From NCBI GenBank assembly GCA_963556495.2, contig OY747715.1:18452739-18516738 (forward strand): a stretch of 64,000 bases of DNA, in the 5' to 3' direction. This DNA comes from Valencia hispanica. Its lineage: Eukaryota > Chordata > Actinopteri > Cyprinodontiformes > Valenciidae. Every line of letters starts with the position of its first letter. The first letter of the stretch is position 1. The notes under the pieces are model-generated. The model saw nothing but the letters and a program-made list of their open reading frames with translations, made no database searches and had not been told where the DNA came from. Below are positions 46,119-58,430 of this stretch, piece after piece. Both the position numbers and the translations under genes were made by a program.

Positions 46119-46559
46119 TACCTGCTCAACTCTGTGTGTTTTCCCCAGGTGTTCCTCGTCGTATTTAAAAACTGCACTAAAAGTCCCTAACAGGATTATA
46201 GATCCTTCCTACTTTGCAAATGATCATGGTCTTTGAATTCAGAAGCATTGTTTTTTGTGTGTGAAGTGTTTTTAAGGAAAACCTTTAAAGATAATCCTTT
46301 GTCATTTGGGAACTTGCATGGTTGCTTTGAAATGATTATTCACAAAACCAGACAAGTTATTTGTCTTCACAGGTTTTTATCGAGGAATAAGAAACGTTCT
46401 ACTGTCACAGGCTTCGGTCGGCTCATCATCTGGCCATGAAACTTGACAAAATACTCTCACTCTCAAAATCTCTGTCTCCTCACAACCCCATTTTGAACCA
46501 TAATGATGCATCTTATATAGCTGGTATGGCACCAATTCACTCAAATCTGTCAAACCTTT

Positions 46560-46795
46560 CAAGCTATCATTGGTTCAGAATGCATTGAAATGCCATGAGC
46601 CAATGACACACACTGAAAGACTATGAGCCAATGAAAAGCTTTGAAACATTTTGAAGCAATGAAGCGAAGCAGCGATGATGTTGGTCATGTGACACTGGTG
46701 TTTTGATACAAGCTCCGACACAGCGTTTCAAATCACTCCACTTCAGGAAGAGCAACACAAGCTCCAAAGCCTTGGTATCATTTGCCCATCACTAC
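46560..46795 (-). repeat. Possible hAT-type MITE end
   Basis: The right end, read inverted, is AGTAGTGATGGGCAAATGAT, a terminus typical of fish hAT MITEs. GCCAATGA boxes recur at 46598 and 46627. The left end was not found. Confidence 0.35.
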
Positions 46796-47765
46796 TCCAG
46801 ATAGATTGAGGGGTTCTCACAGACATTCCTTGACTCCTAACTATTCTTCCCTAGCGTCCCATCAACCATCCACTCTGTAAGCCTCTCTTGAACTCATGTC
46901 AAAAGATTCAATTCCTCCCTGACAGAATCTCCACTTTGGAACCTTACATCTGCAGTTCTTCTCAACTCTATTTCGTTGTGCAGAGATCCAAGCTCCCGTG
47001 TCCTTCATCATCACATTATCTTTGTTCAATAAAACTTTACAATTTTAACTGGCCTTCCTAGTGATGTTCTGCATGGGGGTCAGAAAACTTAATTCAAACA
47101 TGACACTGTACTGAAACAACAGGTCTAGGTTTAGTCTTGGCTGGAGTTTGCACATTCTCTTCCACAAACTGCATATCCAGTTTTCTAACAGATTTTAAAA
47201 ATACCAGTAGCCTATACATGTATGACTTGTTGGTACATAGCTGGTCTGGTTGTTTTGTGAATTTTTGAATTATTCCTGTCACAGACTGAGGCGTAGTCAA
47301 TGGTACATGCTGTGTATATATAAATATATCATCTGATCACAATCCATAGACAGAGCTCAGTACAAGGGTTGGAATCTACGGTGTTCTTTCAAACTGTCTC
47401 TACACACAATTAGACAGCACTAGGGCCTATCAGAGCAACAAACAACGTGACATATTCATAGCAGCGAAAATTCAATGGGACAGTCCACCATACACAAAGG
47501 ACTTAAGTGCCTCTATCTGCTCATCTCTCAAAGAAATCCTACGTCTATCATCCAAAGTTGATGCCAAAGATATTTCAGACGAGCCCCGTTGCTGAGCCGC
47601 CACCATCTTTGTTGTTCTGGTCCATCGCAGCTGTATTCATCATAAAAACAAAAAAAACACTCTGTCGTGAGGGTGCTAAACTCGCCCAATGTCTCTCTAC
47701 AAACATAGAGCTCAGTTGAAACCTTTAAAAGTATTTACCCTTCTACCACATCTCCCTCATCTCCC
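46796..47765. other. Unassigned DNA
   Basis: No domain-bearing frame is seen. The last part may be upstream LINE A sequence but I could not read motifs in it. Confidence 0.3.
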
Positions 47766-47769
47766 AACT

Positions 47770-48752
47770 CCAGCTCAGTAAACAAGCTGGTAGATAATTT
47801 CCTCGTGAAAATCTCAGACATCATTGATTCCATTGCTCCGATTAAAGTGAAAGTAGTCTCAGGTAGAAAGAAGTCTCCGTGGACCAATGATCCACTGGTA
47901 CGTACCGAAAAAAGGGAGTGTCGATGAGCCGAGAGAAAATGGCGGAAAACTCGACTCCAGGTTCACTATGAGATCTACAAAGAGAGACTGAACAGATATC
48001 AGTTAACTTTGAAAGAAGCTAGGGAATCTTTCTTTTCTGAAATCATTAGCAGAAACATTAATAATGCAAGGACTCTGTTTGCAACAGTGGAAAGACTAAC
48101 TAATCCTCCAGTGACAGTAGCCCCTGAACTAATTTCTACCAGGGTCTGCAATGAATATGCTAGCTTTTTCACTGAAAAGATTCTAACAATTAGACGGTCG
48201 GTATGAATCGCAGCACCAAACCGACCACCAATGTCATACCCAGCTAACAAAAATGCAGAAAAACTGTCAGAATTCCATGAATTAAACCAAAAAAGCCTAG
48301 AAGAAATTATTAACCAATTAAGCTCATCCTCCTGCTGTCTTGATATCCTACCCACAGCTTTCCTTAAGAAAGTGTTCCCTGTCATTGAGTCTGATCTGAT
48401 AAAAATAGTTAACTCATCCCTTCTGTCAGGTATCTTTCCCCAGGCTTTAAAAACGGCAGTTATTAAACCACTGCTAAAAAAGAATAATCTGGACAACATG
48501 TTAATGCAGAACTACAGGTTGATCTCTAATCTTCCATTCATCAGTAAAATTATTGAAAAAGCTGTGTTTCAGCAGTTAAATAGATTCCTAACAATGACTA
48601 ACCGCTTTGATGTTTTTCAGTCTGGTTTCAGTGCTCACTACAGCACTGAGACTGCCCTCGTCAAAGTTTTCAATGACATCCGCATAAATAAAGACAGTGG
48701 TAGAACCACAGTGCTGGTTCTGCTGGACCTCAGTGCAGCATTTGACACTGGG
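47770..48752 (+). pseudogene. LINE family A ORF2, 3'-truncated copy
   Basis: The frame starts near VNKLVDNFLVKISDIIDSIA and has VSGRKKSPWTNDPLV, then VERLTNPPVTVAPEL, the RT entry ALKTAVIKPLLKKNN, NYRLISNLPFISKIIEKAVF, GFSAHYSTETALVKVFNDIR and VLVLLDLSAAFDT at 48752. There the LINE stops, before the GVPQG and YADD blocks. Two stops lie in the first part (near 47922 and 48205). A sister copy begins at nearly the same codon at 49490. Confidence 0.85.
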
Positions 48753-49485
48753 TTGGACTCATGATTATATTTTCACTTTCACAATACTGAAAATGTAATA
48801 TTGGCTTCATTATTAGTTTGCCTACACACAGCTTCCATATAGCAGTGGTCACAATGCCTTAACTGTCACCAGGGGCCATTCTAGGGTCAGAGGTTTAGGG
48901 GTACTGAGCACCAGGAGAGCTGCCCAGCCAAGCAAGATAAATTTAACTGTTTTGTAGATTTTGAAGGTCTCATTCACTAATTCTTTCAATAAAGTTGGAC
49001 AGTGGTACCTGCAGTGCTGTCAAAACATTTTGAGCCCCGTCTGCGAGTTTGTCTCAAAATTGTGTCTCAGACACAAAATTTTTAGAACATGTAGGACAAT
49101 GTACTTTCATGCTGCAAATTTGTGTGTTTATTTTTCTGACCTCTGAAATTTTCATATTTAATGCTGTACTTTAAACATGGCAGATAAGAATTTTATGACC
49201 ACTTACCAGCTTTGGGGTCTTCTTTTTTTTTTCTTTGCCTCTGTAATTTTATCTACTAAGATGTGAGCCTTTGAGTCTTCATGGTCTTTGAGGGCAGATG
49301 GCCTTAAGTTTTTTGCTGCCCTGTATAAACTTTTAGGTTATGCAACCTTTCAGATTTCTTTTAATATCAGCTTCATGACCAATGAAGTAAGCTCAGCACA
49401 TTAACTTCTCTTGGGACTTGTATATAACCCAAAGCCTGCCCACCTTCCATGTAACTTTGAACTTCCTATGATTTTCAGGATAATG
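48753..49485. other. Unassigned DNA between two LINE A copies
   Basis: No coding domain is seen. It separates two LINE A copies in the same orientation. Confidence 0.3.
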
Positions 49486-49489
49486 TTTG

Positions 49490-51700
49490 GGTTGAGCTCA
49501 GTAAACAAGCTGGAAGATAAATTTCTCTCCAAAGGTTCAGACATCATTCATACCATTGCTCCAATCAAAGTGAAAATAGTATCTGGTAGAAAGAAGTATC
49601 CGTGGACGAGCAATCCACTGGTATGTAGTGAAAAAAGAGAGTGGCGACTAGCAGAGAGAAAATGGCAGAAAGCTCAACTTCATGTTCACTATCAGATCTA
49701 CAGAGACAGACTAAACAGATATCACTTAATTTTGAAAGACACGAGTGAATCATTCTCTTCTGAAATTATTAACTGAAACATTAATAATGTGCAGACTTTA
49801 TTTTCAACAGTTGAGAGACTAACAAATCCTCCTGCGACAGTAGACCCTGAACTAAACTCCACCACGACCTGCAATGAATCTGCCAGCTTTTTTAATGAAA
49901 AGATTTTAAAAATTAGAAGATCGATCTGTATATCTATACCAAACAAACTACCAGTGTCATTCCCACTCAATACCAATGTAGAGAAAATATCTGAATTCCA
50001 AAAACTTAACCAAACAAACCTTGAAGAAATCATTAACCAATTAAGCTCCTCCTCCTGTTGCCTCAATGTCCTACCCACAGTTTTTCTAAAGACAGTTTTC
50101 CCAGTGATTAAGTCGGAATTGATTCAAATAGTTAACAGTCCTGTCAGGTGTCTTCCATCAGGCTTTAAAAACAGGAGTTGGTAAACCCCTACTAAAGAAC
50201 AACAACCTGGACAACACATTAATGCAGGACTACAGACCAATCTCTAATCTTCCATTCATTAGTAAGATTATTGAAAAAGCTGTGTTTCAAGAACTAAATA
50301 GCTTCCTAATAATGACCAACCATTTTGATATGTTTCAGTCTGGTTGCTGTGCTCACCACAGCACTGAGACTGCCCTCATGAAAGTTTTCAATGGCCTTCG
50401 CATAAATGCAGACTGTGGTAGAACCACAGTGCTGGTTCTGTTGGATCTCAGTGCTGCATTTGACACTGTTGACTATGATATATTATTTGAACGACCAGAG
50501 AGCTGGGTCGGACTCTCTGGCACAGTACTTGGCTGGTTTGAGTCTTACCTTGAGAACAGGAACTTCTTCGTGTCAATAGGCAATTTTTCATAGGAACAAA
50601 CAGAAATCATATGTGGGGTGCCCCAGGGATCCATCTTAGGGCCCCTCTTATTTAATATCTACATGCTCCCACTAGGCCAGATCATAACCACCAATAACAT
50701 TAGCTACCATAACTATGCAGATGATACTCAGCTTTACATCCCAATGTCACCAGGTGACTCTGAACCCATTCAAACCCTAAATAAATGCATGGAGCAAATC
50801 AATGGATGGATGTGCCGTAACTTTCTCCAACAAAACTGAAGTAATTAGTTTTGGATCCAAAGAGGATCGATCAAGAGGCAGCACACAGCTTCAATTAATA
50901 AAGCTAGAAACCACTGATTAGGCCTGACATCTAGGTGTAGTAATGGACTCAGACCTCAACCTCCAAGGTCACATAAAGACAATCACAAGGTCAGCCTTCT
51001 ATCACCTGAAGTACATTTCTAGAAATAAAGGACTGATGTCGCAACGGGATCTTGAAAAATTCATCCATGCGTTTATCTTTAGTTGGATTGATTACTGCAA
51101 CAGCGTCCTCACAGGTCTGTCTAAAAAGTCAATCAGACAGCTGCAGCAGATCCAGAACACTGCTGCTCGTGTCCTCACTAGAACCAGGAAAGTAGAGCAC
51201 ATCACCCCAGTTCTAAAGTCTTTACATTGGCTTCCTGTTGCTCAGAGAATGGACTTCAAAATACTCCTACTAGTTTATAAATAATTGAACGCCTTAGTAC
51301 CACAAATATATTGAAGACCTGTTGTCACCGTACCAACCACCCAGACCACTCAGGTCCTCCAACTCTAGCCTACTAAACATCCCTAGAGTCAAAACCAAAC
51401 ATGGTGAAGCAGCTTTTAATTTCTATGCTCCCCTTATGTGGAACAGACTTCCTGGCAACTGCAGAGCTGCTGAAACACTGATCTGCTTTAAAACAAAACT
51501 AAAAACTTATAGAATTGCCTTTGTGTAAACGATTAATATCTTATGTATCATATGTGTTCATGCTTTATTGTTGTTTTTCATACTTTATTGTGTATCATGT
51601 GTTGTGTGTGTTTCATGCTAAATTGCTGCGTTTGATTTCCAATTGTTATATTTTATGTTTTTCTTTTCCTTGTGGTTGAGGTGCTTGGGTCTGTTGTGCT
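49490..51700 (+). pseudogene. LINE family A ORF2 and 3' UTR, most complete copy
   Basis: Reading from VNKLEDKFLSKGSDIIHTIA, the copy covers the linker, then [78 protein letters not shown] and [13 protein letters not shown] (catalytic YADD near 50715). The C-terminal part has MDSDLNLQGHIKTI, FIFSWIDYCNSVLTGL, RTRKVEHITPVLKSLHWLP and LMWNRLPGNCRAAETL. Stops or frame changes occur near 49773, 50182, 50594, 50837 and 51282. The endonuclease is missing. Live elements copy their own RNA into nicked genomic DNA. Confidence 0.9.
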
Positions 51701-51754
51701 CGGGGTAGTTGTGGAGGCTTGCTGTTTTAAACTTAGAATGAAAAAAGAATGTTC

Positions 51755-52917
51755 TGTGAAGCTGTCAGTGGTTTGAGAACAATAATGAACAAACAACATC
51801 ATGAAGACATGGGAACATACTGGACAGATTTAGGAAAAAGCTGTTGAGAACTTTAAAGCAGAGTTAGGTTATAAAAACGTATTCCAAGCATTGGACATCT
51901 CATGGAGCACTGTTCAGTCAGTCATCCAAACATGGAGAGAGTATGAAGTATCTATAACTAGGGGTGTTAAATTACAGTGTCAAGTTATTGTGTTAATTAC
52001 GATTACTTCCAACCACAGCAATCCCTCATACTGAGCAAGCACGTAGCGACAGTGGAGAGAAAAAACTCCCCTTTAACAGGAAAAAAACCTTCAGCATAAC
52101 CTGGCTAAGTGCAGGTGGACATCTGCCACGACCGTCTGGGGGTTTAAGAAGACAGAGCAATGACACAGAAAGAACAGAATATCTGATATAAGAGTACTTT
52201 CTATGTTAAAGAAAGTGAAAAGTTGATAACAAGAGACGTTGGGGATGTTCAGCCGCCGAGGCCATCATCCCAGTCGATGCTCCCCATCCAAAATGCATTG
52301 TAGCTAAGCAGGATACCAGACCAAGTGTTCCTTCAATGGAGAGAAAAACACTAAGAGAAAACAGAGTTAACAGTCAAAATAACAGCATTATAATGCAACT
52401 GGAGAGTAGTAGAAGAGAAAGTAGCAGAGTGAAGAAAAGTGGTCAGTCTGTCCTCCAGCAGTTTGAACCTATAGCAACATAACTACAGAGATAGCTCAGG
52501 ATGACCTAAGCCACTCCAACTATAAGCTTTATCAAAATGGAAAGTTTTAAGCCTGGCCTTAAAAGTAGACAGAGTGTCTGCTTCACAGACTAAAACTGGG
52601 AGCTGGTTCCACAGGAGAGGAGCCTGATAACTAAAAGATCTGCCTTCGATTCTACATTTAGAAATCCTAAGAACTACAAATAAACCTGCAGTCTGAGAGC
52701 GAAGTGCTCTGTTAGGAACATATGGAACAATCAGATCTCTGATGTATGATGGAGCTTGATTATTAAGGGCTTTATATGTAAGAAAGAGTATCTTAAATTT
52801 TATTCTGGATTTAACAGGGAGCCAATGAAGGGAAGCTAAAACAGGAGAAATATGATGGTTTGTGGTGGTAATGTGACAAAATGAAGGGGTTCTGAATACT
52901 TTTGCAAAGCACTGTAG
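51755..52917 (+). pseudogene. Tc1-like remnant (third family) split by LINE B
   Basis: The left part encodes a transposase N-terminus: KAVENFKAELGYK...FQALDISWSTVQSVIQTWREY, related to the intact enzyme at 30423. The right part (52858-52917) is a terminal repeat ending AAGGGGTTCTGAATAC, TTTTGCAAAGCACTGTA. An antisense LINE B fragment lies between. No catalytic residues remain. Confidence 0.7.
51998..52852 (-). pseudogene. LINE family B, antisense 3' fragment
   Basis: The minus strand carries the last part of the LINE B ORF2 (SLHWLPVKSRI-type sequence at about 52800, then a segment ending in CAGGCTCCTCTCCTGTGGAA) and its 3' UTR. It matches 62000-62850 of the copy at 60700. Both the RT core and the final tail are missing. 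Confidence 0.8.
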
Positions 52918-52919
52918 TT

Positions 52920-55040
52920 ACAAAATAACAAAAACAACTGGTTGATACCAAAACCCCAGTGATTATTGTGCATATTAAAACTGATTCACAATAATTACGG
53001 CTGTGCTGAAACATTTGGTCTGTAATAAAGGATATTCACAATGTTTCAAGGACAATTTCTTGCTCGTGCCTTATTCATTTTTGACTGTCAGCCAGGGAAC
53101 TACTTTATTTTTTATTTTTTTTGCTTTCAAGCAGGTCTTCAGTGCGGTGAGAACTCATTTTTATCAGAGCAAGCACAGAATTAAATTAGAAAACTCACTA
53201 CAGATCAAGGCGAATAAGACTTTGCAACCACCTCTACTCACAGTGGTAACAGCCTCGAACCTTTACAAAAAAATCCATGCATTTTAGCAGCCTGCTCATG
53301 CTTCATTTCATCTCTTTGAATTATTCATTCAAATGGGCTCATATGCAGTTTAATATTCTGATAGGTGGCAGATCTAGCCAAGCTTTTCTTTCTCCTTTAT
53401 ATGGTGAGTTTAAAGATGGTGCCAGGTAATGGCATCGAAAATAAATTGTCATTTCATTTTCTTTTGCACTATAGATCCATCCCAGAGGGTTTTTTTTTTT
53501 TTATATTTTCAGTTCTGTTATACAACTACAAGAAATTATGTAACAGCGATTAGTTAAATGCGATAATATGTTCATCAAAAAGCCCACAGAAACTGTTATT
53601 CCAATACCAACTGATAGGAAAACCAAAATGCTATTTAAAAATATAAACACACTGTCTCAAACTAAGTTATACAAGCCCACACTAGAGACTGTTCACAAAC
53701 TAAATGAGTGCACTTCATCTTGAAACCTCGTCATGTAAGCCTTAATTAAATGGCAGCAGAGCGTTCCGTCAAACACAAATACTCCCTGGATGCTTCTTTT
53801 AGAATAGCACAGCATCTCTTCAGCTACTTTTGTGGGGCCTTGGAGACAGATGGGGGGAGTAGTTAAAGTTATGGACTATTTAAAATGCAAGTGCATCGCC
53901 TGGGAGCTGGAACTTGCTTGCTAGATAGTTGGCATATATTTTTCTAGGTCTGGTAGGGAAAAACAAACAAGAAAATAATAATACGACAAAGTTAAAACAT
54001 CTATCTTTGGAATAATCATATCAAGAAACCAAACACAGCTTGTGATTAGGAATTCTTTATTTTTTTTTCACAGTAAAAGTGGAATTGGAAATCTGCAACT
54101 CATGTGACATTAAAGGGCTTATAAATATCCTCAATAGCCCCCTTCAGTACAGTTGCTCTGGCGAGATCCTGATACTCCTAATGGCCTATTTCCACTATCA
54201 CTTAGCAGTGTGGCTTGACTCGGCACAATTCTACACAGTTCAAGTGGTTTTCCAATAAAAACAGTGGGTGGAGTCGTCATATAGTTGGGCGGTCCCAGAA
54301 GTAGTGTGATGTGATTTGTATGCCACACAAACACAACACAATGCAACAATGGAAGCTATGTCGAACATTCTGCTCAGTCTGCCATTTTCCTTAAAAACTG
54401 TTACAAATGGAAAACCCTTATAGCGTAGAGATGGGAACTGAAAAAGCCTTTTGGAACCTCTTAAACTGGCTTCGTTTTACAATCCTTTCAAGACTGCAGT
54501 TATCTCTGTTGCTTAAATGTTTTTTTCTACATTATGTTTTCCCCATCACTCAGCTATTTATTTAAATATATTTAAATATATTTATTTAAAATGCTTTAAT
54601 ACTTCATTAGCAATTACCTTTAGTGGCTTATACCCCTTTTCCACAAGGGTCTGCTCAGTCCTGGCCATGTCGGGTCAGCACGGCCTGGTTTTGTTTCCAT
54701 TTCAGTAACGTGGCAGTGGGCGGGGATAGTGGGCGAGGACATGGGCTGGCTCAGTGTAAGAAAGTGGCATGAAAAGATGTCATTCGTAAGCATCACACAC
54801 CTTGTAAACGAAAGCGGGCTTGAGCACAGAGAGTGGGATAAGACGGATAAAGCAATGGATGAACTGACCCCAAGGCTGCTCCTGAGTATGTGGCTGCACT
54901 ATTACATTGTGGAGGGAATGAGGGGAGGAAAGCTAAGAATGATGCTCTGATGCTGGACCTGTTATACCAATAGTCAGAAAAGGAACTGGAAAACTCATAT
55001 TATTGGTAGTTATAAGAGTCATTCATAACTCTATACATTT
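52920..55040. other. Unassigned AT-rich DNA with possible MITE debris
   Basis: 54180-54260 and 54625-54760 have the TTCCACTATCAC and TTTTCCACAAGGGTCTGCTC style of fish Harbinger-type MITEs, but I could not pair ends. No gene is seen. Confidence 0.3.
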
Positions 55041-55049
55041 TATATAAAT

Positions 55050-56335
55050 GCTCCAACTGGACATCGTCGGACTCGCCTCGACGCATGGCTCAGGCTATGG
55101 AACCCGTCTCCTCGAGAGGGGTTGGACTCTTTTCCGCTCTGGAGTTGAGAGGCTCTGAACTGGGGTGGGCATACTTGTTGCCCCCCATCTCGGCCCTGTA
55201 CGTTGGGGTTTACCCCGCTGAATGAGAGGGTGGCCTCCCTCTGCCTACGGGTGGGGGGGCGGGTCCTGACCCTTGTTTGTATGGAGGACTATGGGGGTCA
55301 TTGGAAAAGCAATACACCATTTTGACGAGGAGTGCTTAATTGTGAATTAAAAATATAGATTGCTAAGTATAATTTCAAATTCAACAATTAATCCATACAA
55401 AAAAAGACCAATTTGAAAAGCATTTTGTAATTACACATTTTAAATTGAAATACTAAAGAGGAATTGCAAATTGTATTTATTATTTGATTATTAAATACTG
55501 TGATTTGAAAATGTTTTTCAAATCCTATTTCAAAATGGAGAATTAAATAACACAATTAATAAATGAGATTGTAAATATCTTTCCTTTTCATACATACAAG
55601 ACAGCCACATTTGGGTGGACCTTGCCGAGCTGCAAAGCTCCAGTCTAACCAATGAGAGAGCTAGTTATGTTCGAGGAGCAGCTGTGATTGGTTGAACTTG
55701 GTTTTCAGTGTGCTCAGGGACCAGGAGGGTCACTCGAATGCTAAAAGGAGAGGGTAAACTATTTAGGAAATGCAATTGCAAAAAGGATTTGAAAATGAGA
55801 GCTGGAAAGAGAAAACGGATGTAGAAAAGGGAATAACTTTTTTAAATGTATGAAAAGGAAAGATATTTACAATTTCATTTATTAATTGTGTTATTTAATT
55901 CTCCATTTTGAAATAGGATTTGAAAAACGTTTTCAAATCACAGTATTTGATAATCAAATAATGAATACAATTTGCAATTCCTCTTTAGTATTTCAATTTA
56001 AAATGTGTAATAACAAAATGCTTTTCAAATTTGTCTTTTTTTGTATAAATTAATTGTTGGATTTGAAATTATATTTAGCTATGTATATTTTTAATTCACA
56101 ATTAAGCACTCTTCGTCAAAATGCTGTATTTCTTTTCCAATGACCCCCGTAGTCCTCCATATGTTTGTGCCTATGCTTTGAATGGCAGATCAGACTATCC
56201 ACCCTTCCTGGAGTTCTTGGAGGGGGTGCAGGAGAGTGCTCCTCCTGGTGACTCCTTTGTTCTACTGGGGGACTTCAGCCCTCACGTGGGCAATGACAGT
56301 GAGACCTGGAGAGGTGTGGTTTTAATGACATTGAG
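55050..56335 (+). pseudogene. LINE endonuclease fragment split by foldback element
   Basis: Before the insertion (55050-55279) the frame reads DIVGLASTHGSGYGTRLLER, then TGVGILVAP and GGRV/VLTLVC-like sequence. After it (56162-56330) it continues [40 protein letters not shown] and [12 protein letters not shown]. This is an AP-type endonuclease of a fish LINE (RTE/Rex-like); the GDF.PHVGND block is the catalytic D/N motif, with the usual N or F context partly changed. The joining frame is intact once the inserted element and one TGTTTG are discounted. Stops occur in the first part, and no RT follows. Confidence 0.8.
55280..56161. mobile_element. Foldback element (882 bp)
   Basis: The arms, 55280 to about 55605 and about 55840 to 56161, are inverted copies of some 320 bp each. 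The ends are TATGGAGGACTAYGGGGGTC. It is flanked by TGTTTG on both sides (55274-55279 and 56162-56167), so it moved as a unit. The middle (55606-55839) holds two CCAAT boxes (AACCAATGAG and GTGATTGGTT, inverted) and no ORF. I could not match the termini to a named family. Confidence 0.8.
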
Positions 56336-57850
56336 CTAATGCTGGGTGTGGCGAAAGCGGCCATTCCCTCGGTGTGAGTCATCTCTTAACGTCTTGGAAA
56401 ACAACTCTGTCAGAGCAATGGTCTCCTGAACAGAAAAAATATATAATTTATCATTAAATTCACATAACAAGCTGAGATGGCTAAGAGCTAGCTGAAAAAG
56501 GGGTCGGCTTGGCCCAGACAAAGGTTGTGGAAACGCGTTAAATATGTGCTGACCTGACCGGGCCGGGGTAATATTCTCCTTGTGTATGGTGATAATGATT
56601 GTCAGTTTTTCTTTATGACTGTGTAAACCATAACACAGACATAACAACATTGTTGTATTTAAAATATCATCTCTGTTATTTCAGCTATTTCTGAGAAACT
56701 ATCAATGGTTCACAAATTGAAATTACACCATTTGTCATTCTATTTAGGATTTAACTTAAATTTAGAGTTTAGTTGATTTCACAGTCATAATTTTTAATTA
56801 TATATTTCCTTGATTTGTTTTTAAAACTTGAGCGGCAAAGTAGCCTTTACTTTAGGTCTATAGTTCTCCACCTACAACAATATTGTCAAAATGTGGCATG
56901 CTGACACAGGGTCATTACAATACAATACTGCATTATGGAGGACATTACTATTTCTGCCAGTGGGCAACATGGAGCTCTTGCTCATAAGCATGTAGCTTTT
57001 TGCCTCAAGGAAGGAAAAAATTTGTCATTAGTCTTCACCTCCTGAGCTCTTTTGGTCAACTTTACACCCACACACTTGTCATTCTACAGTGATAAGCTGC
57101 CTATCTCACCTACCTTTTTTCCAAGCTGCCACAAATGCTGGAGAATCTCAAAGATGAAAAATAATTCTGCCTGTTCACCAATACCTTAAGGCATGTCCAG
57201 TGATCAGATCTCCAAAAAGTACAGACAAGCAATTTTACACACAATAAACTGTGCATATTTGACAGTTCTGTATCTGTTTCAGGAAATGCATACTTCATGG
57301 AGAGAGAAAAAATACAGTAAAACTATCTACATTTATAAATGATGATTCAAGTTGTACTTACTGTTTTGACCCTTGTATTTAAAAATAATAATAAACAAAA
57401 ACCGTTTTTATCCATTTCAGTTCTGGGGAGTTTAGATTTGTAATTACATGCAAAAGCTAGTTTGCTGCAACTTTTGACTCAAAGGCCTTTTTGACTATTA
57501 TACACAAATAATTTGTATTCCAACTTTACAAACAAGCGAGATTAACATTACATTTAAATCCAACCACAACAAAACTAAAATTCTAAATGCTTTCTAGTAA
57601 ATATACATTTTACTCAAGAGAGCCTGGAGTGATGATTGTGCATTTTGCTTTATTCCTGTAAGTTTTTCATAATGTTTGGAATCATTTGTTTTTATATTTT
57701 TTCTGCTTGTGTTTTCCTGCCCTTCTTTGGTAATATCCTTGGTACATTTTAATACTGTGGTTGTTATTGTGCTGAGATATATATTTATTTACTTATTTAT
57801 TCATTAAACATTTTTTTAAGTTGCAGCTGGATTGTTATTTGCTTGCCAGT
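56336..57850. other. Unassigned DNA
   Basis: The LINE endonuclease ends at about 56335. No other coding or named repeat is recognised; a short GACCTGACCGGGCCGGG run at 56552 is of MITE style. Confidence 0.3.
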
Positions 57851-57851
57851 C

Positions 57852-58430
57852 CTATCTTTTTATCTTATTGCTCAATCTTTTCCAGATTTCTTCATAAAAC
57901 ATTTTCAGGAACCACAGAGAAATGTAAATGAAAGACAAAATGGAAACCATATGGTATAACTTACAAAAAAAGATAGATAAATGAAGATATACAACTCTAT
58001 TAGGAGCAGACATGTCCCTACGGGGTGTGCTTGGACGAGGACGGGGATGGGGGGTGTGGGTGTTGAACTCAACCTGGGTGTCCAGTGTCTTTTGATAGTA
58101 GACTGAATGTCGGGGGGGAGTATAGGTCTTCTTCTGTGATGGGACCGGGGGGACTGCCTTGGGCTCCGTGGGGCCAGGTGGTGCTGTGGCTCTGGACCCC
58201 GGGGTGGATGTGCCAAGACCTCCCTCCTCCTGGTGGATCTTGTAGAATGGGGGGTGCCTATTGGAGTCAGCAGGGGAGCTAGCTCTCTGAGAAGACATTT
58301 TGTCCCCCAGTCTTATCCTCCCCATCCCCAGACGCCTCTGTCCGTCTGCTCCATCACTGTACCACTCATATAGGGTCTTGGGGAATGGGCACATCACTGG
58401 GGTGCGGGGAGGGGTTTCCATCTTTGCCAT
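57852..58430 (-). other. Open frame of 192 aa in family D, status unclear
   Basis: A minus-strand frame begins MAKMETPPRTPVMCPF and continues with KMSSQRASSPADSNRHPPFY, then a proline-rich stretch (APPGPTEPKAVPPVPSQ) and ends in a hydrophobic, AT-rich tail. No domain is recognised. It is longer than the other anonymous frames, yet GC-rich DNA favours long frames by chance. It lies inside a repeat, so a host gene is unlikely. Confidence 0.2.

Noticed and set aside
54610..54960. Possible Harbinger-type MITE
   Set aside because: The left end has the right style, but I could not find a matching inverted end or target duplication.
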